Source: Phascolomyces articulosus
Taxonomy: Eukaryota > Mucoromycota > Mucoromycetes > Mucorales > Lichtheimiaceae
DNA length: 64,000 nucleotides
Assembly (NCBI GenBank): GCA_025677815.1
Contig: JAIXMP010000067.1
Coordinates: 1 to 64,000 of the forward strand
Reading direction: 5' to 3'
The notes under the pieces are model-generated. The model saw only the letters and a program-made list of their open reading frames with translations. It was not told the DNA's origin and made no database searches. The position numbers and the translations under genes are program-made. Numbering within the stretch: position 1 is the first letter of the stretch; every line of letters starts with the position of its first letter. Below, one piece after another: positions 1 through 11,678 of this stretch.

Positions 1-1442
1 TTGCTACGTATATTTACATGATCTGGTATTATATACTAAAAGACACTACATTTATACTGTCTGCTAGTTGAGTTTTGTATCTTGTATCGAGCCCATGCTG
101 GTTTCAAAGAATCCTTGGTAACATGTGTAAAATATCCTTTCTTACTTCTTTATATATGATCCTTCACGGGTGTGTGATGGGTTGTTGAGATCGTTCATTT
201 TTCTTGCAATATATGCGATATTATGAGTCGAAGGTCGTATTGCGTTGACGGTAGAAGGTTGTGCTGAATTATCATGCGACTACTGCTCACGTCGTGATGG
301 TTCTCAACACCAGTAACTCTTCTATCGCGGGGCAATGAACTACTCTGAGCGAACAGAAAACACTTTGACGATCAATATGTTTTTAATGACAAGACAGGTA
401 AGTATATGCAATTTTGATGAACAAAAAAAAATCACTCATCCACTCAAATTTTCCTCTGATATTTCAAAAAAGGTCACCCTTACAATATTATTCTTATGAA
501 AACCAACAGACGCATAAAGAGTTTAGGGAATCTTCAAGAAACTTCCACATAAAAAAAAACAACCAACAGATATCTTTTCTATCATCTTTGTATAGTTGCC
601 CTCTAGAAACTGGGTGAAAGCCAAAATAAGCTTTATATTTTTTAACAAGTAATTCCAAAAATAAAATAGATAATTGAAACTTGTATTTTCCCAAAAGTCC
701 CAGAAGCTTTCCTTTATTTCTATCGTTGCTAATTAAAAAAAATCGTATACTTTTTTATTTGACAAGTAAAAATAGTAAATACTATTATAAAATATGGGGT
801 ATACTCAACACATTGCTTATCATCCAGATATAGATGATGATTTTTATCAAGATCCTTCTATGAACAAGTTCTTTTGGAGTTAATTTGGGCAAAAAAAAAG
901 AAGCTCCAATATTTGTTTTTTTTTTTCATTTATGGAATATGCTATGGTTTTACATCATCATTCGGAGAAAACAGAAATATGACATTGTGATATGGTATCA
1001 ATATTGCTTGAGATGGTGATTAGTATAGATAATTGTTCCTTTCATCATTCTCTCTTTATATAATGAAATACAGAGAACCTTTTAATTTCGCCCTATCAAA
1101 AGCAGAAAAAGTGAGTATCTATATCATTTTAAATAATCAACCAATAACCAAAAGAACAAATCTATGAATAACCTAAATCATTCACTATATATAGATTATA
1201 TCTATTATTGAGTGCAATCTTTTACTGGAGTAAAATAAAAAAAATAAAAAAAACCATGTTTATTTATTTATATTTATTACAAAGTTTGAAATGTGATATT
1301 CAGAAAGAAAAAAAAAAGCCAACATGTACAGGTAAAAAAAGTATATTATTCACCCTACTACTACAAATGGACAAAAAAATATAAGCATAGGATCCTTTTT
1401 TTTTCTTCACTTTCCAATCTATTTACATAGTACAATTTCTCT
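1..1442. other. Intergenic, no recognised gene
   Basis: AT-rich sequence with many poly-A and poly-T runs and no reading frame that I recognise. Short open stretches occur, such as a 29-codon ATG frame at 794-883, but none has a recognisable domain or a convincing exon chain. The left edge may hold the end of a gene lying outside the window. Confidence 0.5.
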
Positions 1443-2123
1443 TTAAACGAATTCATTTACCTGTTCTCGATTCGTGCAGAGAACCGTAGTCCAACCATTT
1501 CGTCTAGTACCCTTTTTCGCCCACCTAAAACAAAAACAAATATCAAGATGATGAGAAACATGACATATATATATGTGTGTATATGCATGTCATTAACAAA
1601 GTAGAAATAGATAAACTTACAATTCCAATAACCGTTTACCCTCTGGATTTTTCTCTGGGTGATAAACTGCTGTGGGTAACATGGTTTCAATCACATCATA
1701 CATAAAAGCAGGTTTTGATTCCGTGATTTCACCGGGTAACATTGGCTTGATAAAGTCAAATACACAATCTGGGTTTCTTTGATGTCGTAATTCAATATCT
1801 CCTTCCTATCCAATTATCAACCCTTCTATGTTAGACCACCTTTTTCATTAGGCTATTATTTATTTCTTTGGTCTATTCTTACCTTTCTAAAGATCAATAA
1901 ACTCAGTTTACTCTTGTTGAAATAGCGATATTCTCCTTTATGTATTTGATTATTGATGTTTTTCTTGATCCAACAAAAGTTTTCAACATATTTGAATCCC
2001 CAACTTTCTGCAAGTAAAACAATCTTTTGTAGCCATTCTTTTTCAATCCATATAAAGAGGAAACCCATAGGAACAATATCTGTGATATTTAATCGTGCCT
2101 AAGTATATTTTTTTTGGGTTAGT

Positions 2124-2154
<31 letters not shown>

Positions 2155-2842
2155 TAAAGGGAGTCTTACCCCCCTGTCTATCAACTTACCAAATCATCAA
2201 TATGTATTTTACCGGGTGTAGGTTCTTCGTTGGGTAATAATAATGGAGGATCCATGTACACACAATTAAAGGATGTACCATATTCTTTGAGATCTAATGC
2301 TAAAATGTCATCTACTTCATGATAACTACAAATAAATAAATTAAAATTTGCATGAACAAAATCGTACTCATGATTCATCTCCAATTTTTACTTACTATGA
2401 ACAAACACGTTCTGGTTCTTTCTCTGAATATCGTAATATACTATGTGCCCATGATCGTGGTATTGGTTTTCCAGGAATTTTGACATAGGTCGGTAAACTT
2501 GGATCAATGGTACTATTTTTATAATACAAAGGACATGAGAAATTTCGCATTATATATGTGTGGATGGGTCGCATTCCCATCCCCCAACTCATCTATCTAT
2601 AGTAATTACCTGACACGTTTCTTGACCATAAAGTAATTACCATTCCTATCTTGTACTTGAACTTGCATAATCTTATATCTTGCAATAATACTTTCACGAT
2701 CTGTCCCACTTTTACGACCAGATGATTTTTCTCTTGGTACTGCTGCTTTTCTTCCTCTTTTAGGTCGTGGAGGTAATTCACCAAACTCTCGGTCCCAAAA
2801 GTCATCATCCACATGAACATAGTCACTAGGGAAAAGAGTGTA

Positions 2843-2882
<40 letters not shown>

Positions 2883-3446
2883 GATTGACTTTTACCAAAC
2901 CAACAAATTAAAAAAAAAATACATACTCTTCTTCAAATATTTCGTCTGTATTATTTTCATGAAACTCGACTTGCCATAATTCCATAGCATCCAAATCTTC
3001 ATCGTGTGTTTCCATCATTGCACTTCTGACTGTAAATGCAGAAGTTCGTTTAAATACTTCTTGTAATTGTTCTTCTGTTAATGGTTGTGCCGTGGTTGAT
3101 TTTGTCTCCAAACCATCGTCTGTCATGGGTGTATCTTGATCATGATCGTCATTATTATTATTATTATTATTCGTGTCAACCAAGTTTTCTTTATTTTCTT
3201 CAGGAGCAGGTGAACTTTTTGCAATTTCACTTTGAATACGTTCCAATTCTTCAAATTTTTTCATAATGGCTTCTACGGATTCTTCGTCTTCGACATAACC
3301 TACATAATGAACATTACTATATGTGTAGATCGATGAGTATTCATAACCCCTCTCTTTTTTTCTAAAAAAAAAGCAGTTTTGCCCATGTCACTCTACCTGA
3401 CAGGAGTGTTTCTTTGTTTTCTTTTTCTACGCGATCGTTCAGACAT
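1443..3446 (-). CDS. MT-A70 family methyltransferase-like protein with DPPL motif (possible MTA9/METTL14-type subunit)
   Basis: Eight exons (3446-3397, 3316-2927, 2825-2610, 2512-2396, 2325-2190, 2098-1883, 1805-1621, 1524-1443) give 463 residues in phase. The first ~220 residues are acidic, Asn-rich and then basic (PRPKRGRK near residue 165). The rest matches the MT-A70 Rossmann methyltransferase fold: VYMDPPLLLP near 280, MGFLFIWIEKEWL, WGFKYVENFCWIKKN, ELRHQRNPDCVFDF, and a C-terminal KRLLELWAKKGTRRNGWTT. Catalytic members of this family carry DPPW. METTL14-type partners lack it and have EPPL, and here the motif is DPPL. The family methylates adenine in RNA or DNA, and early-diverging fungi are known for abundant DNA 6mA. 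I infer a non-catalytic or altered partner in an MTA1-like complex. A METTL4-like or RNA-directed role is not excluded. The large introns hold (TA)n and A32 tracts. Confidence 0.82.
2123..2151. repeat. (TA)n microsatellite
   Basis: About 14 TA units inside an intron of the MT-A70-like gene. A length polymorphism here would not touch coding sequence. Confidence 0.9.
2845..2876. repeat. 32-nt T homopolymer (A32 on the gene strand)
   Basis: An uninterrupted run of 32 T inside intron 2 of the MT-A70-like gene. On the transcribed strand it reads as an A tract, so it is not the polypyrimidine tract of that intron. Its length is likely uncertain in any assembly. Confidence 0.9.
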
Positions 3447-3742
3447 TGTTTTTTTTTAAGTGAAGAAAGGTGATGTATTAATTAAAATAAAAAGAGAGGT
3501 TACTTTTTTTTTAACGCACTCCCTGAAATTTTACAACGCCACGAATGTTTTTTTGGGGACGCGTTTCTCGCGACGCGTAAAAATATATTACTTGATGAAT
3601 ATATTGTAATGCAGCTCAAACAAATATGGGTCTCAATCATCTTTTGTTATTAAAAATAAATATTTTTTATTATAATTATATTAAAACAAACAAAAAAAAA
3701 CGATTGAAACCAAATAAATAGTGTCTTTTTTTTCAACATCGC

Positions 3743-4580
3743 TTAATAGGCAGGAGCAGTATCAGAGACAGGATCAGCAATCTTATATTCTTCCACCAAT
3801 TGATCCCAAGCTTCTTTTTCTTGTGCCATAAGTTCTTCACCTTCTTGATTGGTATACAACATGAAATAAGCAGTGAATGGTTTATTCACCAATTTTCCCT
3901 TAAAGGTACAATCTTCCGGTGAAGGACGCATACCATCCAAAGAACCAAGACGAACCACATATTTGGCATGTGAAAAGTAACCTCCATCGGAAGTAAAGAC
4001 CACTGGTTCTAAATGATCATCCAAATTACCAGCATCACCACGCTCTGCACGACCTTCTTCCATTGTAGTGGTCTTTAATGGACGAGTGGTACCCACCCAT
4101 GAACCATCAGGATAATAATACATGACAGGAACAGGGTCATTTGGATTGGACCTAAATTATTATTAGTATTAAAAAAAAGTTATTTTTAGTAATGCCAATA
4201 TAAATAAATAAGATATAATGACGATGAGGGATGATGTCAGTGTTTAAAACTTACTCAGTACCATTCAAAGGAGCCATGGCCACCTGACCAATTTCAAGAC
4301 CTGGGAGATCAAATGGTTCTTCCCGTTTTTGTGTAGGATACAAAAAGGCGTGTGTTTGAACATTATACCAATGTTGAAAGCCTTTCAATTCTGGATTACA
4401 TTGATAGACACGATTGCCTTTGGCATAGAGTACATCATACGCATTATAACCTTCTGGGGGTCTTAAACTTTCCTTTACATAAGCAGATGAAGGAGCACCA
4501 TGTACATCAGGAAGTCGATCAGCATAGACCAAAGAGGAAAGTGTAGCCAATAAAGCCGTTGTAGCAGCAAGAAGTTTCAT
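3743..4580 (-). CDS. Secreted DUF3455-type protein
   Basis: Two exons (4580-4255 and 4151-3743) give 244 residues. The N-terminus is a clear signal peptide: MKLL followed by a hydrophobic Ala/Leu stretch, with likely cleavage after VYA-D. The mature part has the pattern I associate with DUF3455: PPEGYNAYDVLYAKGNRVYQC, then YPDGSWVGTT, then a C-terminal block with CTFKGKLVNKPFTAYFMLY. Two cysteines (NRVYQC and EDC) could pair. DUF3455 is a widespread fungal family, secreted or cell-surface, with no established biochemical role, and I assign none. The start is fixed by the signal peptide and lies directly after an (AAT)8 tract. Confidence 0.8.
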
Positions 4581-4605
4581 TATTATTATTATTATTATTA
4601 TTATT
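4581..4605. repeat. (ATT)8 trinucleotide repeat abutting a start codon
   Basis: Eight ATT units on the + strand, read as AAT on the - strand, lie immediately 5' of the ATG of the DUF3455 gene. They therefore form the last part of its 5' UTR. Confidence 0.85.
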
Positions 4606-5291
4606 GGTATGAATAAAATAGGATAAAGAAATAAAAAGAAAAAAACAGCAACATCTCAATGCGCTTTCTTTTATATATAAAAAAACACTCGTTGTTCTGT
4701 TTGTAAATTTACTGTAATCGATGTATTAGCATGAAAACAACAGGAGGTGATGAATGTGAAATAAAAAAAAAAGAGGCAAGTTGATTTTTCAATGAAATCA
4801 TCATACGATGATTAGAAATATAACTACATTCTTGATTATTTTTTTTTTCATATTTCATACCAACAACAAAAAGACACACAAGATATAATAATAATGATCC
4901 ATATCCTTACCATGTCTTTGTTCTTTTATGTATATACTTCTTTTATGATGATGGTATTGGTAAAAAGATCATGATAGAAAAAGATGCGCCGCAAAAAAAA
5001 AAAAAAGAAAAACTGCGCATATGTTTCAATAAAGGAAATATCATTTTTTTTAGACTAGTTGAAATTAGGGATCATACAGCAAAAGGAACAATTGACACCT
5101 TTAACCCAATAAAAGGGCTAAATGGGATTGGATACAACCCTTGTGTAACTCTATTCGGTTGTACAACTAGTCACACATCCGCGTTTTTTTTTTTTGTTGC
5201 TAAGCGAAAGTATTACTATAGTGTGATTGTTGTGCACAGCCTTTTGATTTCCTTTTTTCCTCTTCTTTATAACTTTTTTAATTTTTTTATA
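4606..5291. promoter_or_regulatory. Divergent intergenic region, DUF3455 / calmodulin
   Basis: About 690 bases separate two divergently transcribed starts, so promoters for both must lie here. Apart from the TATA-like site on the left I see poly-A/T tracts and CT-rich sequence near the calmodulin start, and no recognisable operator. Confidence 0.5.
4669..4681 (-). promoter_or_regulatory. Probable TATA box of the DUF3455 gene
   Basis: The - strand reads TTATATATAAAAG about 90 bases before the ATG, a position suitable for a fungal TATA element. No other element was identified. Confidence 0.4.
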
Positions 5292-6213
5292 ATGGTAAAA
5301 TAATCTTTTTCTCTTTTACTTTATACATTTTTTTTTCTTTTTTATTTTTTTTACGAAATGGTATTTTTTTTGTTGCAATGGACAAAGACAATGAATTGCT
5401 ATAGAAATAATAATAAGAAAAAAAATTAATCTCGGGGTTTGCTCCCATAACGTGGGTTATCTATTATATATATAGGCAGATCAACTTTCAGACGAACAAA
5501 TCACAGAATACCGTGAAGCTTTTCAATTGTTTGATAAGAACGGGGATGGTAGCATTAGTGCCAAGGAACTTGGTGTTGTCCTTCGTTCATTTGGCATGAA
5601 CCCAAGTGATGCCGAGTTGCAGGACATGGTAAATTATTCGGGTTGAAAGTTTAAAAACGGAAGAAAGGGAAATAGAGGAGATAGTTAAAAAAAAATTTTT
5701 AACCACTTTCATGATGGATATAGGTCAATGATGTAGATGCAGATGGTAACGGTACCATTGATTTTGATGAATTTTTGGGTCTTGTCAAGAACTTGAAGAC
5801 AGATAATGAAGCTGATGATTTGAAAGAAGCATTTAGGTAAAAAAAAAAAATAGGATTGGGGTTTATGATTGTTGTAAGTTGTTATTGGGGATCCATTGAA
5901 CTCATCCCCCCCACCTCGGATAATATATATATTTAAATAGAGTATTTGATGCCGATGGTAATGGATTGATTGATCGTGAAGAACTTCAAAAGGTCATGAA
6001 GTCATTGAATGAGGAACTTTCAGAAGAAGAATTGAGTGCTATGATTAAAGAGGCTGATGTAAGTTGATTATTATTTACACACACATACACCCATGAGAAG
6101 GTATGATTCTTTATAGTCCGAGAATATGGATCTTTAACATTATTCTACTCTAGGTGGATGGTGATGGACAAATCAGTTTTGAAGAATTCAAGGCAATGAT
6201 GGGTGCAAAATAA
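5292..6213 (+). CDS. Calmodulin
   Basis: Five coding exons (5292-5294, 5476-5628, 5724-5836, 5941-6058, 6154-6213) give 148 residues, the usual calmodulin length. The N-terminus [17 protein letters not shown] matches the family. Four EF-hand loops are intact: [36 protein letters not shown] and [12 protein letters not shown], each ending in the bidentate Glu. The protein would be a cytosolic Ca2+ sensor for kinases and calcineurin. The central linker ([18 protein letters not shown]) departs from the MKDTDSEEE sequence of canonical calmodulins, so this could be a diverged paralogue. Exon 1 is only the ATG, followed at once by GTAAAA. A second ATG before a GT at about 5360 could serve instead. 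Confidence 0.93.
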
Positions 6214-6847
6214 ACAAGTTTGATAAAAGAGATCGAATGACGGGATCAAATAAAAAAAAAATCCATTATCATTATTATCACAAATAACATAGCAACAATA
6301 GCAAACCTTTTCTCACACACTCACATACAATCCTCCTCCTCCCCCAAAAAAAAATCATCACACAAACACACACACACACACACATATTCACACCACAACA
6401 TTATACAAAATCGCTTGTAATCTAGTCTCTTTTTTATTATTACTATTATCATCATTTTTTCTTTTATCCATTCAACCATTAAACATTTTTCACTTGTAAT
6501 TGTGTTTCATCATTATGTCATTTTATTATTACGTATCTATTTGAACAACAAAAAAAATTGGGACTGGGGTTTTAGGGACTTTTGAGTGGATATATAGAAG
6601 GCACACACTTACACACACAGAGTATATTTTAGCATATAAAAAAAAGAGATTTTTTTGATCAGTGTACACACATTAGAAGGTATTACGAGCTTAGATTATT
6701 ATGTTTTTGTACCACGGAGACACCTATTCGGAATTATAAAAGACCATAGGGCTAAGCAATAAGAACATATTCGGCTGCTTTTCCGAACAAACTTTCTAAC
6801 TTTCTCCCGTTCCGTTCACCGTGTGATTTTTAATAAAAACACTTACA
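6214..6847. other. Calmodulin 3' region and THI20 promoter
   Basis: The left half is A/C-rich 3' UTR with a (CA)n run near 6367-6385. The right half leads into the THI20-like start. I looked for the conserved parts of a fungal TPP riboswitch upstream of and inside the first intron and did not recognise one. Confidence 0.45.
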
Positions 6848-8830
6848 ATGTCAACCATTCCTAAAGTATTGACCATTGCTGGTAGTGACAGCGGAGGGTA
6901 ACGTCTATAGCATTATATACTCACGTCACCCTATAAAAATTATAAAATAACGCGTGTCTTTTATATTACTTAGTGGTGCTGGTATTCAAGCTGACATTAA
7001 GACCTTGACTTCATTAAATGTCTATGGAAGTTCTGTCTTAACTTCATTGACATCACAAAATACATTGGGTGTCGACGCTATTCATGACGTCCCAACAGAA
7101 TTTGTGAAAAAACAACTGGAAGCTGTATTAAGTGACATTGGTACCGACGCTATCAAAACGGGCATGTTATCCTCAGGTCCTATTATTCATACTATTGTCG
7201 ACACATTGAAAAAATATCCTCATGAAAAATTAGTGGTGGATCCTGTCATGATTTCTACCAGTGGATCGAAACTATTGGTGGATGATGCTCTTCAAACTTT
7301 TATTAAAGAATTATTACCCATCACCTTGGTATTAACACCCAATGTCCCCGAAGCTGAGGTCTTGTTGGGTTCATCGCAAGGCACAATCCATACATTAGAT
7401 GATATGCATGAAGCGGCTAAAAAATTAGGTGCTATGGGTCCAAAATATATCTTGTTAAAGGGAGGTCATTTGCCTCAAGAGATCAAGGGTGAAAAAAAGG
7501 TCGTGGATGTCTTGTATGATTCAAAGACTGGTGATGTTCATGATATCGTCAATGATTATTGCGATACAAAAGATACCCATGGTACTGGATGTACTCTTTC
7601 AGCTGCCATTGCTGGTGAACTTGCCATGGGTCATGATGGTAAATATCTGCATTCCCCTTTGGTTTCTTAAAAAAAAACATTGACTCATTATTGCTCATGT
7701 TTTCTAGTCCTTTCTGCCTGTACCCGGGCTACCACCTATGTTCAGGATGCCATTCATTCCTCATTAGCTTCCATTGGTAAAGGAGCAGGACCTGTGAATC
7801 ATTTTCATAATATTCATTCCACACCTTATTCTGGGTAAGTCATAGAAAGTAGCATTGTTGATTCCTATTCTCTGATAATGAAAACCAACAACATATTTTT
7901 TTAGCAAGAGTTTTGTCAAGGCATTGATTGGTGCTCTTCCAGCTGGACTTTGGGATGAATTCATTCATCATCCATTTGTGCGTGGTATGGCAGATGGGAC
8001 ATTACCAAGAGAAAGTTTCATTTATTATCTTAAACAAGATTACCTTTATCTTCAACATTATGCTCGAAGCGCAGCATTGGCTGCCTATAAATGTAAATGA
8101 AACTCTTCCCTAATGATAACAGTAGTATCTTTTTATCTCCGTTTTCTAAAAAATATAGCTTTTTTTTGTTCAATTGTGTAGCACCTAACATTGATATGGC
8201 GGCGCGTAATGCAAAAATTATTTTGCATATTCAAGAAGAAATGCAACTTCACTTGAAGGTAGACTACTCCCCCTTTATTATCATTTTGATTTATTTTTAT
8301 TGATACAAAAAAAAAGTACTCAATGTATATATCTATCTCTCTACCCTATGCCTATGTCTATAGTATTGTGAAGAATGGGGTATTTCTAAACAAGATATTT
8401 TGACGACCAAAGAAAGTGTCTACAATGTTGCTTATACACGTTATGTTCTTGATAAGGGTGCAACAGGAGATCAATTGGATCTTCAAGTGGCCATGGCCCC
8501 TTGTTTATTGGGTTACGGTGAAATTGGTATTTATTTATACAATGATCCTAAAACAAAACGAGAGGGTAACCCATATTGGCGTTGGATCAAGAATTATCAT
8601 GATGATTCTTTCCAGGATGCTGTCACTGCAGGCAAAGGTAAAAAAAAAAAAAAAAAAAAAAAAAACACATACTCATTGGATGACTTTTTTTTTGTGTAGA
8701 ATTATTGGAAGAGTTGGCAGTGCATAATGTATCCACCTCACCCTCCCGATTCAAAGAAGTCTGTGACATTTTCGAACAGGGAACTCGACTTGAGATTGCA
8801 TTCTGGCAAATGGGTCTCGACCGTAAATAG
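6848..8830 (+). CDS. THI20: Bifunctional hydroxymethylpyrimidine kinase / TenA-type thiaminase II (THI20-like)
   Basis: Seven exons (6848-6897, 6974-7638, 7708-7834, 7905-8092, 8182-8258, 8364-8637, 8700-8830) give 503 residues. Residues ~1-290 are the HMP/HMP-P kinase (ThiD): VLTIAGSDSGGGAGIQADIK at the N-terminus, KTGMLSS, DPVMISTSG, TPNVPEAEVL and the anion-hole block HGTGCTLSAAIA. Residues ~300-503 are the TenA/THI-4 helical domain: LPRESFIYYLKQDYLYL, YCEEWG, CLLGYGEIG and a C-terminal FWQMGL. In yeast Thi20 the same fusion phosphorylates HMP twice for thiamine synthesis and salvages pyrimidine with the TenA domain. The cytosolic role is inferred from the family and the absence of a signal peptide. 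Confidence 0.93.
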
Positions 8831-9457
8831 AAATCTATATATATTATATAACCCTTCATCATTACTTTACATAATATAAAAAAAAGGCCTTCAACAATGA
8901 TCTAATATAATTATTACAAAAGCTTCTCCCAAACAATACATAAAAAACATGAACATATATCTCTGATGGCTTTGTTTCATTCCAATGGGTATAAAATTAT
9001 TATTGGTTGTGTCACTAGAGTACGATCCATCATCTTACTTCCAAATGCTTCTATCTATTTCTTCTATTTATGTATTCATGAAAAGAACTATTGAATATTA
9101 AAAATGGCTGACTATGAATATATTTTTCTATCCTTATGAATCAACACAGGTGGATTATAATATATAGGCAGTTGATACTTCAATAAGTGAAGCATTTGCA
9201 AGAAAAATGAGACTATTATCAAACCCAATAACATGGAATGCATCAACGCTTTTTGTAGTCACATGTTCCTCAAAAGAAACATACCCATCATTCTCGAGAA
9301 GTCAAATGAATCCTTTATAAATTAGTTACTATTAGAATATCCGTGTTTTTTTATTGTTATTTTTATGTGACAAAATAAAATGATTATATATTATTCAACT
9401 GAAATAATTAAAGTACATGAATAGAATTCATTGTTGTATACATATACTAAGAATGAT
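8831..9457. other. Convergent 3' intergenic region
   Basis: The THI20-like gene and the transporter end toward each other here. The sequence is AT-rich without a coding frame that I can support. It presumably holds both 3' UTRs. Confidence 0.5.
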
Positions 9458-11678
9458 TTATTGTATAGCTGCTTCTTGATCCACAGCCATTCGCTTCATA
9501 TCACCTTTTAACCAAATGGTCGGTATGGACCCAACGCATACCATGATGGCTGAGGCTATCATGGATTTGGTCATGTTATTGGGAGGATTTGCTTCAGGAC
9601 CAGCCCGTAAACTATCACAAATCACTGTAAATACCAATAAAAAAGCGGTGGACATGGCCCAGATAATATTGGAGGACACAGATTCAGGGACAGGAAAGCT
9701 AACTAACATGATTCCATTATTCATCCATCAAAAGATAATTAATATATAATTCTACCATAAAAGAGAGAGCGAGAGAGAGAAATATCATGATTCTTACTTT
9801 CTACTGCATATTCAAGTTGAACAGGAAATAATCCCATAGAGAAAAATCCAATCAAGAAACAAAGACATAATATGACCCCGTATGCATTAGGTACGACTAT
9901 AAATAATAAAAAACATGTATTCATGAATAACACAATGTGTTTAAAAACAACAATGCTCTCTTTTTACTACTCTTATTGTTGTTTTTGTTATTTCACTTAC
10001 TCTCAAAAATAATCATCACATAGGTACCACACATAACCGGGGTCAACAACTTGATCATCATTAAATGTTGTTGTGTTTTTCCAATCCAATATCCTACCAT
10101 ACTACCACCCACAAAAGCACTCAACATTAACATACACGCTGCCACGCCGCCTTGTTGTTCAGTATAACCAAAGGGGATCGTGGATTGTACCAATACAACC
10201 GATATATTGAAAAACATGCCAGCATTGGCCGCAGTTGGAATGCAAATGGTCCAAAATTGAAAACTTTTAATCAATTCTTTTGTTCCTTGCCATACTGTCA
10301 TTCGATTGGTAGAGGCACTCATGGAAGGTGCATGTTCTGGTTTACTTGGCGTCAACATCATGGGAATGGCACATGCTGTAGAAACCACAGCAACAATAAT
10401 AAGCTGTTATATATATATAAAAAAAAAGCAAAGGAAAGGAAAAATAAATAATCTATCATGACAAAGTAAAATCCATTTAAACTTACAGTTTTTGGTACTT
10501 GATCCGCCTCATAGGTCAATACGGGCATAAGTAACGGTGAGATAAGCATACCAACAGATAAAGCTATTATAGAATAGAAATAATATTATAAATGGATGAC
10601 TCTTTTTCCCCATATTTTTGGATTTTTTTTAACTCTCAATGATGGATAACTTACTTATCAATGTATTAGAAATGACACGATCCTTTGGAGCAAACCAAAC
10701 AGATACAAACTTTATATAATAGCAATAAAATCATTAGCTTCCTTTTTTTTAATTACACTTTACCATAAATCAAACCTAAAATATATTATCTTTATTCATT
10801 ATTACCTTGGGTGCAACACTATTATCATTATATACATTGAATCAATAAATCAGAAACCAAAAGAAAAAAAAGATGTTAGAATGACATATAAATGCATATA
10901 TACAGAGAGAGAAAGATATATGAATGATATATTCAATTTTGCATTGTATAAATATAATATATGTACGTAGATGATTAAAGACCTACTTGTAAACAAAAGG
11001 ACCACCTATACTAGCAATAGCTTGACCAAGAAGAACAACAGGGTATCGTTTTTCAGGACTCACCAATATGGCAATACATCTTATCCAACATCCAATAAGA
11101 TTAATACACCCAGCACCAACAATCTATAGTAGAAATGTGTCAATAATCTCTTAAAGATGAGTAGGATTGTATATAAGAATAGAACAACTATCTCAAATAC
11201 ATCTATAGTATTAAAAAAAAACCAATCAATATTTCCTTACACATGCTTTAACGCCGAATTTTTCATAGGCATAAGCTGCCACAAGAGAAAAGACTGCATT
11301 AGATATCGCCGCTACATTCGAAAGCCAATTCAATTGTGTCAAATCTACTTGCATCCAATGAATAGAAACAGGAGCACTTGGGAACGTCATCCACATCATG
11401 GCACACGCAGTATTAACAATCATGACACAAGCTGTGACTAACCAAGCACTCCAATGGGTATTGGGCAATGATGATGGTTTATTGACAGTTTTTTCATTGC
11501 TGTTGTTATTATTTCTCACCATAAGTTTCGAAGAATTGTCGGTACTATTCGTGGTATTTGAATCACTCCGACCATGCGTATATTCTTCTTGATGATAATA
11601 CTGATAAGGTGATGAAGACGATACAAATGTCTTTTCTATTGGTCCTTCCTTTTCATAAATTGAAAAGTGATCTGTCAT
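9458..11678 (-). CDS. MFS transporter of the SLC49/FLVCR-like group
   Basis: A multi-exon membrane protein of roughly 530 residues. A ~75-residue Ser/Asn-rich cytosolic head precedes TM1 (WLVTACVMIVNTACAMMWMTF). The SLC49-like landmarks follow: LTQLNWLSNVAAISNAVF, GCWIRCIAILV, APKDRVISNTL and SVGMLISPLLMPVL in the first half. The second half has TVWQGTKELIKSFQFWTICI, PFGYTEQQGGVAACMLML and a late SVSSNIIWAMSTAF block. The family includes FLVCR heme/choline carriers and DIRC2, and the substrate cannot be told from sequence. A 13-nt microexon at 10806-10818 supplies VAPK between two longer exons and preserves phase. The start ATG is the first in the N-terminal exon. Confidence 0.85.

Noticed and set aside
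6600..6973. TPP riboswitch upstream of or inside the THI20-like gene
   Set aside because: I looked for the conserved P2/P4-type segments and found none. Some fungal thiamine genes lack it.
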